The notes under the pieces were generated by a model. The model was given only the letters and a program-made list of their open reading frames with translations, did no database searches and was not told the DNA's origin. The position numbers were made by a program, and so were the translations under genes. Of a stretch of DNA of 64,000 bases, positions 61,536 through 64,000 are shown piece after piece. The stretch spans positions 530,918-594,917 of the forward strand of contig JAFLCG010000002.1 in assembly GCA_017303635.1 (NCBI GenBank), written 5' to 3'. How positions within the stretch are numbered: position 1 is the first letter of the stretch; every line of letters starts with the position of its first letter. The stretch comes from Anaerolineae bacterium (GTDB taxonomy: Bacteria; Chloroflexota; Anaerolineae; Aggregatilineales; Phototrophicaceae).

Positions 61536-61830
61536 AGTGTTCTCCTGATGGGCTATTTACAGTGGGGGATTCGGGTAAGTGGGCGGCATGTTCCCGTCAT
61601 GACTGTCGCGCTTGATGATAATCCGCCGGGGCAAGGTGGTCAACCTACCCCCCACATTGCAGCCGATCTCATACCGATCTACAATACGTAATCAGGCAGC
61701 AAAGACGACGCCACCCTCATGTGAAAAGCGCTTCATGGCTGTCAACAGTAGCATGCCGCCCAGAATGCAGACCTCCATGTGTAACGATTACCATCACCAA
61801 TGCATCTAATAGGAAAGCAGGAGCAGTCTC

Positions 61831-62406
61831 GTGCCAGATGACAGCCACCTGATCGAAGGCCTGAAGCGGCGGGACTCAGCCGTGTTGGCAGCACTCTTCG
61901 ATGATTATGCCGATAAAATCTACCGGCTGGCAGCGAACCTGCTGCACGATGAGCAGCAGGCGGATGGTGTCGTGCAGAACACCTTTCTCGCCCTCATCAC
62001 CCATGCCGACGGTTTTGAGGGACGCAGCAGCATTGGCACATGGCTCTACCGGGTCGGCTACAACGAGTGCATGATGCGCGTGCGTTCGGCGCGGCCCCAG
62101 CTTGAACTGGATGCGCTGGATGAACCGGATGTCATGCCCACCCAGATCGTGGATTGGTCCGGCGTGCCGGAAAGTGTCATCGACAGCGAAGAAGCCAGTG
62201 ACCAGATGGAACGAGCCATCCGGTCGCTGAAGCCCGACCTGCGGAGCGTGTTCATACTGCGAGATGTGGAAGAACTCTCCACAGCGGAAGTGGCTCAGAT
62301 CTTGAACCTGACCGAAGCAAATGTCAAAGTTCGCCTGCATCGGGCGCGGCTGGCGCTGCGCGAATCACTCTCCGGCTATTTTGCCGAACGGGTCAGCCAG
62401 AGGTAG
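61831..62406 (+). CDS. RNA polymerase ECF sigma factor
   Basis: 191 residues, GTG start with CAGGAG 8 nt upstream. Region 2: LFDDYADKIYRLAANLLHDEQQADGVVQNTFLALI. Region 4: AIRSLKPDLRSVFILRDVEELSTAEVAQILNLTEANVKVRLHRARLALRE. Followed after 27 bp by a zinc-finger anti-sigma-like gene. The 295 bp upstream hold no recognisable gene. Confidence 0.92.
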   Translation: MPDDSHLIEGLKRRDSAVLAALFDDYADKIYRLAANLLHDEQQADGVVQNTFLALITHADGFEGRSSIGTWLYRVGYNECMMRVRSARPQLELDALDEPDVMPTQIVDWSGVPESVIDSEEASDQMERAIRSLKPDLRSVFILRDVEELSTAEVAQILNLTEANVKVRLHRARLALRESLSGYFAERVSQR

Positions 62407-62433
62407 GGCAACCGCCCACTAAGGAAAATGATC

Positions 62434-62691
62434 ATGCAGTGTGCGGAACTGGTGAGTTATCTTTCGGACTATATCGACAACAACCTGAGCGAGGAATTGA
62501 CCCGCGAAGCCCAGGAACATCTGGCGACCTGCCAGAACTGCCACATCGTACTGGATTCCACCCAGCGGACCATCTTGCTCTATCGGCAGCGCGGGCAGCG
62601 AGCCGGGCTTTCCCCCCGGCGGCACGAGTCGCTTTTTAACCAGTTGGCCGAAACCCTGGCAAGCCGCCCAGCCGAACCGAACTGCGAATAG
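62434..62691 (+). CDS. Zinc-finger anti-sigma factor-like protein
   Basis: 85 residues from the second ATG (AAGGAAA 8 nt upstream). The N-terminal ZAS domain is intact: Cys3, then HLATCQNCH giving H-x3-C-x2-C. A short Arg-rich C-terminus and no membrane helix make this a soluble ZAS protein, likely redox- or zinc-sensitive, binding the preceding sigma factor. Confidence 0.82.
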   Translation: MQCAELVSYLSDYIDNNLSEELTREAQEHLATCQNCHIVLDSTQRTILLYRQRGQRAGLSPRRHESLFNQLAETLASRPAEPNCE

Positions 62692-62694
62692 CCG

Positions 62695-63072
62695 TTAGGC
62701 CGCGCCGTCCTCACTGTTCAAGCCTTCACCCCATATACGGATGACGGTGCTGAAGTTACCTGGGTCAGAAGCCGTCACATGCAGCGCCACCGGGATGAAG
62801 CTATTGCCCTGATATTCCGGTTTCGCCACGTAATGATTGACCATCCCTTCCTGCGCCAGCGGCAGGATGATGTTCTGGTCGATACTGGCCTTAAATTCCA
62901 CCACAAACGGCGGCACATAAACCACATTGGGCGGTGAATCATTCCCACCGAAAATTTCCGGCAGCAGCAACAGTTTCGTCAGTTGCCCTTCATGGGCCAG
63001 GGCTTCTGCCGCGGCCTGTGATGTAATCTGGCTAAAATCCGGGCTTTCAGTTCCGCTTGACGGTATGAACAT
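62695..63072 (-). CDS. Conserved hypothetical protein
   Basis: 125 residues from the ATG at 63072 (GGAG upstream). A first helix-rich half (FSQITSQAAAEALAHEGQLTKLLLLPEIFG) is followed by a beta half (VVYVPPFVVEFKASIDQNIIL, FIPVALHVTASDPGNFSTVIRIW). No family recognised. Its start lies 18 bp after the stop of the DUF2262-like gene, so they probably form one unit. Confidence 0.7.
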   Translation of the reverse strand: MFIPSSGTESPDFSQITSQAAAEALAHEGQLTKLLLLPEIFGGNDSPPNVVYVPPFVVEFKASIDQNIILPLAQEGMVNHYVAKPEYQGNSFIPVALHVTASDPGNFSTVIRIWGEGLNSEDGAA

Positions 63073-63090
63073 CGGGATCACTCCGTTGGT

Positions 63091-63534
63091 TTATCCAGCA
63101 ATCTGGGCCGGACTCAGGCCCCCATCCGCGTCCACGCTCACCTGAATCACATGACCAAAGAATAAATCCCCATCATCGAAGGTCAGGTCAATCTGTCCTT
63201 CCGCCTGCGGGCGAAAATCCAGATGAACCAACCGTAGACGGGCGACAAATTGATCGCGCGTGACCTCGCTGCCGTCCTCCTGTGTCCACGTATTATTCTT
63301 TAGATCCAACAGGTGAACTGCTGAATGCACTTTCGCCGCTCGAATTTGGGTATTCAGGTCAGGCATACGCACAACCAACGCATCCAATCGGCGACGCGCG
63401 TCATTCGCATCCGTTTCCCACAGATCAAAGCGGGCAGGATCACCATCCAGCACAAGCATCCCACTATAGCAACCTCCATAGTGAGCTTGATACTGCACTG
63501 GCCCCAGAACAGGATGATCGAAATCCAGGGTCAT
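63091..63534 (-). CDS. DUF2262-like protein
   Basis: 147 residues. HPVLGPVQYQAHYGGCYSGML at the start and LTFDDGDLFFGHVIQVSVDADGGLSPAQIAG at the end fit the pattern of DUF2262, a small family in bacterial genomes with unknown role, sometimes near toxin or immunity genes. Same strand as its neighbours and 11 bp after the metallo-beta-lactamase stop. Confidence 0.7.
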   Translation of the reverse strand: MTLDFDHPVLGPVQYQAHYGGCYSGMLVLDGDPARFDLWETDANDARRRLDALVVRMPDLNTQIRAAKVHSAVHLLDLKNNTWTQEDGSEVTRDQFVARLRLVHLDFRPQAEGQIDLTFDDGDLFFGHVIQVSVDADGGLSPAQIAG

Positions 63535-63545
63535 GACAATCCCAA

Positions 63546-64000
63546 TTAGGGAATTTCGTGCGAATCGCCCGGATCAAGCACAATCGGCGATGCATTGGTC
63601 AGGCTGCTGACCTGATCCCCCCAGGCACGCCCATCCTGATCGATCAACCCGAAGGTCTTGTAATGCATTGGCACCACATAGCGCGGGCGCAGCAAATGAA
63701 TTGCTTTGAGCGACTCGGCGGGCCCCATGGTAAAGTTATCGCCAATGGGCAGGAACGCCACATCAACGCCCCGATCGCCGATCAGTGACATATCGCTGAA
63801 TAAGTCCGTATCACCTGCGAAGTAAATCTTCAGGCCGGAGGGCGTGGTCAGGTAAAACCCATTCGGATTACCACCGTAAGTACCATCCGGAAATGACGAG
63901 CTGTGTAGCGCCTGGGTAAACCGGGCATGGACAATGCCATGATCCCAACCGCCTCCGGTATTGCCCGGATGCAAATTCTCCAGCCCTTGTTTCCCCAGAT
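63546..64000 (-). CDS. Metallo-beta-lactamase-fold hydrolase, UPF0173 family (5' end beyond window)
   Basis: The frame is open to the right edge (151 codons, reading LGKQGLENLHPGNTGGGWDHG at its left part), so the N-terminal third with the HxHxDH motif is missing. Visible UPF0173 features: VHARFTQALHSSSF, the metal-binding GLKIYFAGDTDLF, FLPIGDNFTMGP and VPMHYKTF. Members are predicted metal-dependent hydrolases of unknown substrate. A usual length of about 225 residues implies some 70 missing codons. Confidence 0.88.
   Translation of the reverse strand, partial: LGKQGLENLHPGNTGGGWDHGIVHARFTQALHSSSFPDGTYGGNPNGFYLTTPSGLKIYFAGDTDLFSDMSLIGDRGVDVAFLPIGDNFTMGPAESLKAIHLLRPRYVVPMHYKTFGLIDQDGRAWGDQVSSLTNASPIVLDPGDSHEIP

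Noticed and set aside
1..64000. CRISPR arrays, tRNA and rRNA genes
   Set aside because: No regularly spaced short repeats, cloverleaf-like segments or conserved rRNA stretches were noticed; an automated tRNA/rRNA scan would be decisive.

Overview
The window reads as chromosomal DNA of a Chloroflexota bacterium, most likely of the Anaerolineae. This is inferred from gene content and style: several sugar ABC transporters each tied to a LacI-type regulator, GH51/GH43/GH127 arabinan enzymes, Gln-Asp ends on the signal peptides, Roadblock and FHA proteins, and dispersed CCCTCACCC/GGGAGAGGG and GTAGGG hairpin repeats. GC is fairly high except around 33.5-35.3 kb. No rRNA, tRNA, CRISPR array, transposase or phage structural gene was found.

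Region 1 (1-7953, all minus) looks like one purine uptake and oxidation operon: two BMP-type ABC permeases, the BMP binding protein, the double ATPase, then a xanthine-dehydrogenase-family FAD subunit and a polypeptide joining the two [2Fe-2S] domains to the molybdenum domain, which runs off the left edge.

Region 2 (8190-30921) is an arabinan/arabinoside locus built from two converging arms. The plus arm (9573-19523, divergent from a LacI regulator) has a CUT1 sugar ABC transporter, two GH51 arabinofuranosidases, a GH2 enzyme and a secreted GH43 with an arabinose-binding CBM42. The minus arm (30840-21992) starts with a LacI regulator carrying a near-consensus promoter and a perfect 14-bp operator, then an uncharacterised barrel enzyme, a second CUT1 transporter, a GH127 beta-L-arabinofuranosidase and a Tat-exported GH43 arabinanase. 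A secreted beta-propeller protein lies between the arms. The two secreted GH43 enzymes would cut polymer outside; GH51, GH127 and GH2 lack signal peptides and would act on imported oligosaccharides. No CUT1 ATPase is present, so a shared one elsewhere is expected.

Region 3 (31174-49702) is mixed: lipoproteins, a low-GC TIR-FGE fusion protein, a serpin, a block of tiny genes with strong terminators (36.9-38.0 kb), an HNH endonuclease, metallo-beta-lactamase and FHA proteins, a large membrane protein with a CARDB domain, an ECF sigma factor and a pseudo-receiver/Roadblock protein.

Region 4 (49791-64000) has a TetR-controlled SDR operon with paired operators, DinB, methylthioribose kinase (mtnK), a permease remnant, and a ribose-type ABC operon under its own LacI regulator whose binding protein contains two nearly identical complete modules in one chain. 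It ends with an aldo/keto reductase, a second ECF sigma factor with its zinc-binding anti-sigma candidate, two small conserved proteins and a metallo-beta-lactamase protein cut by the right edge.
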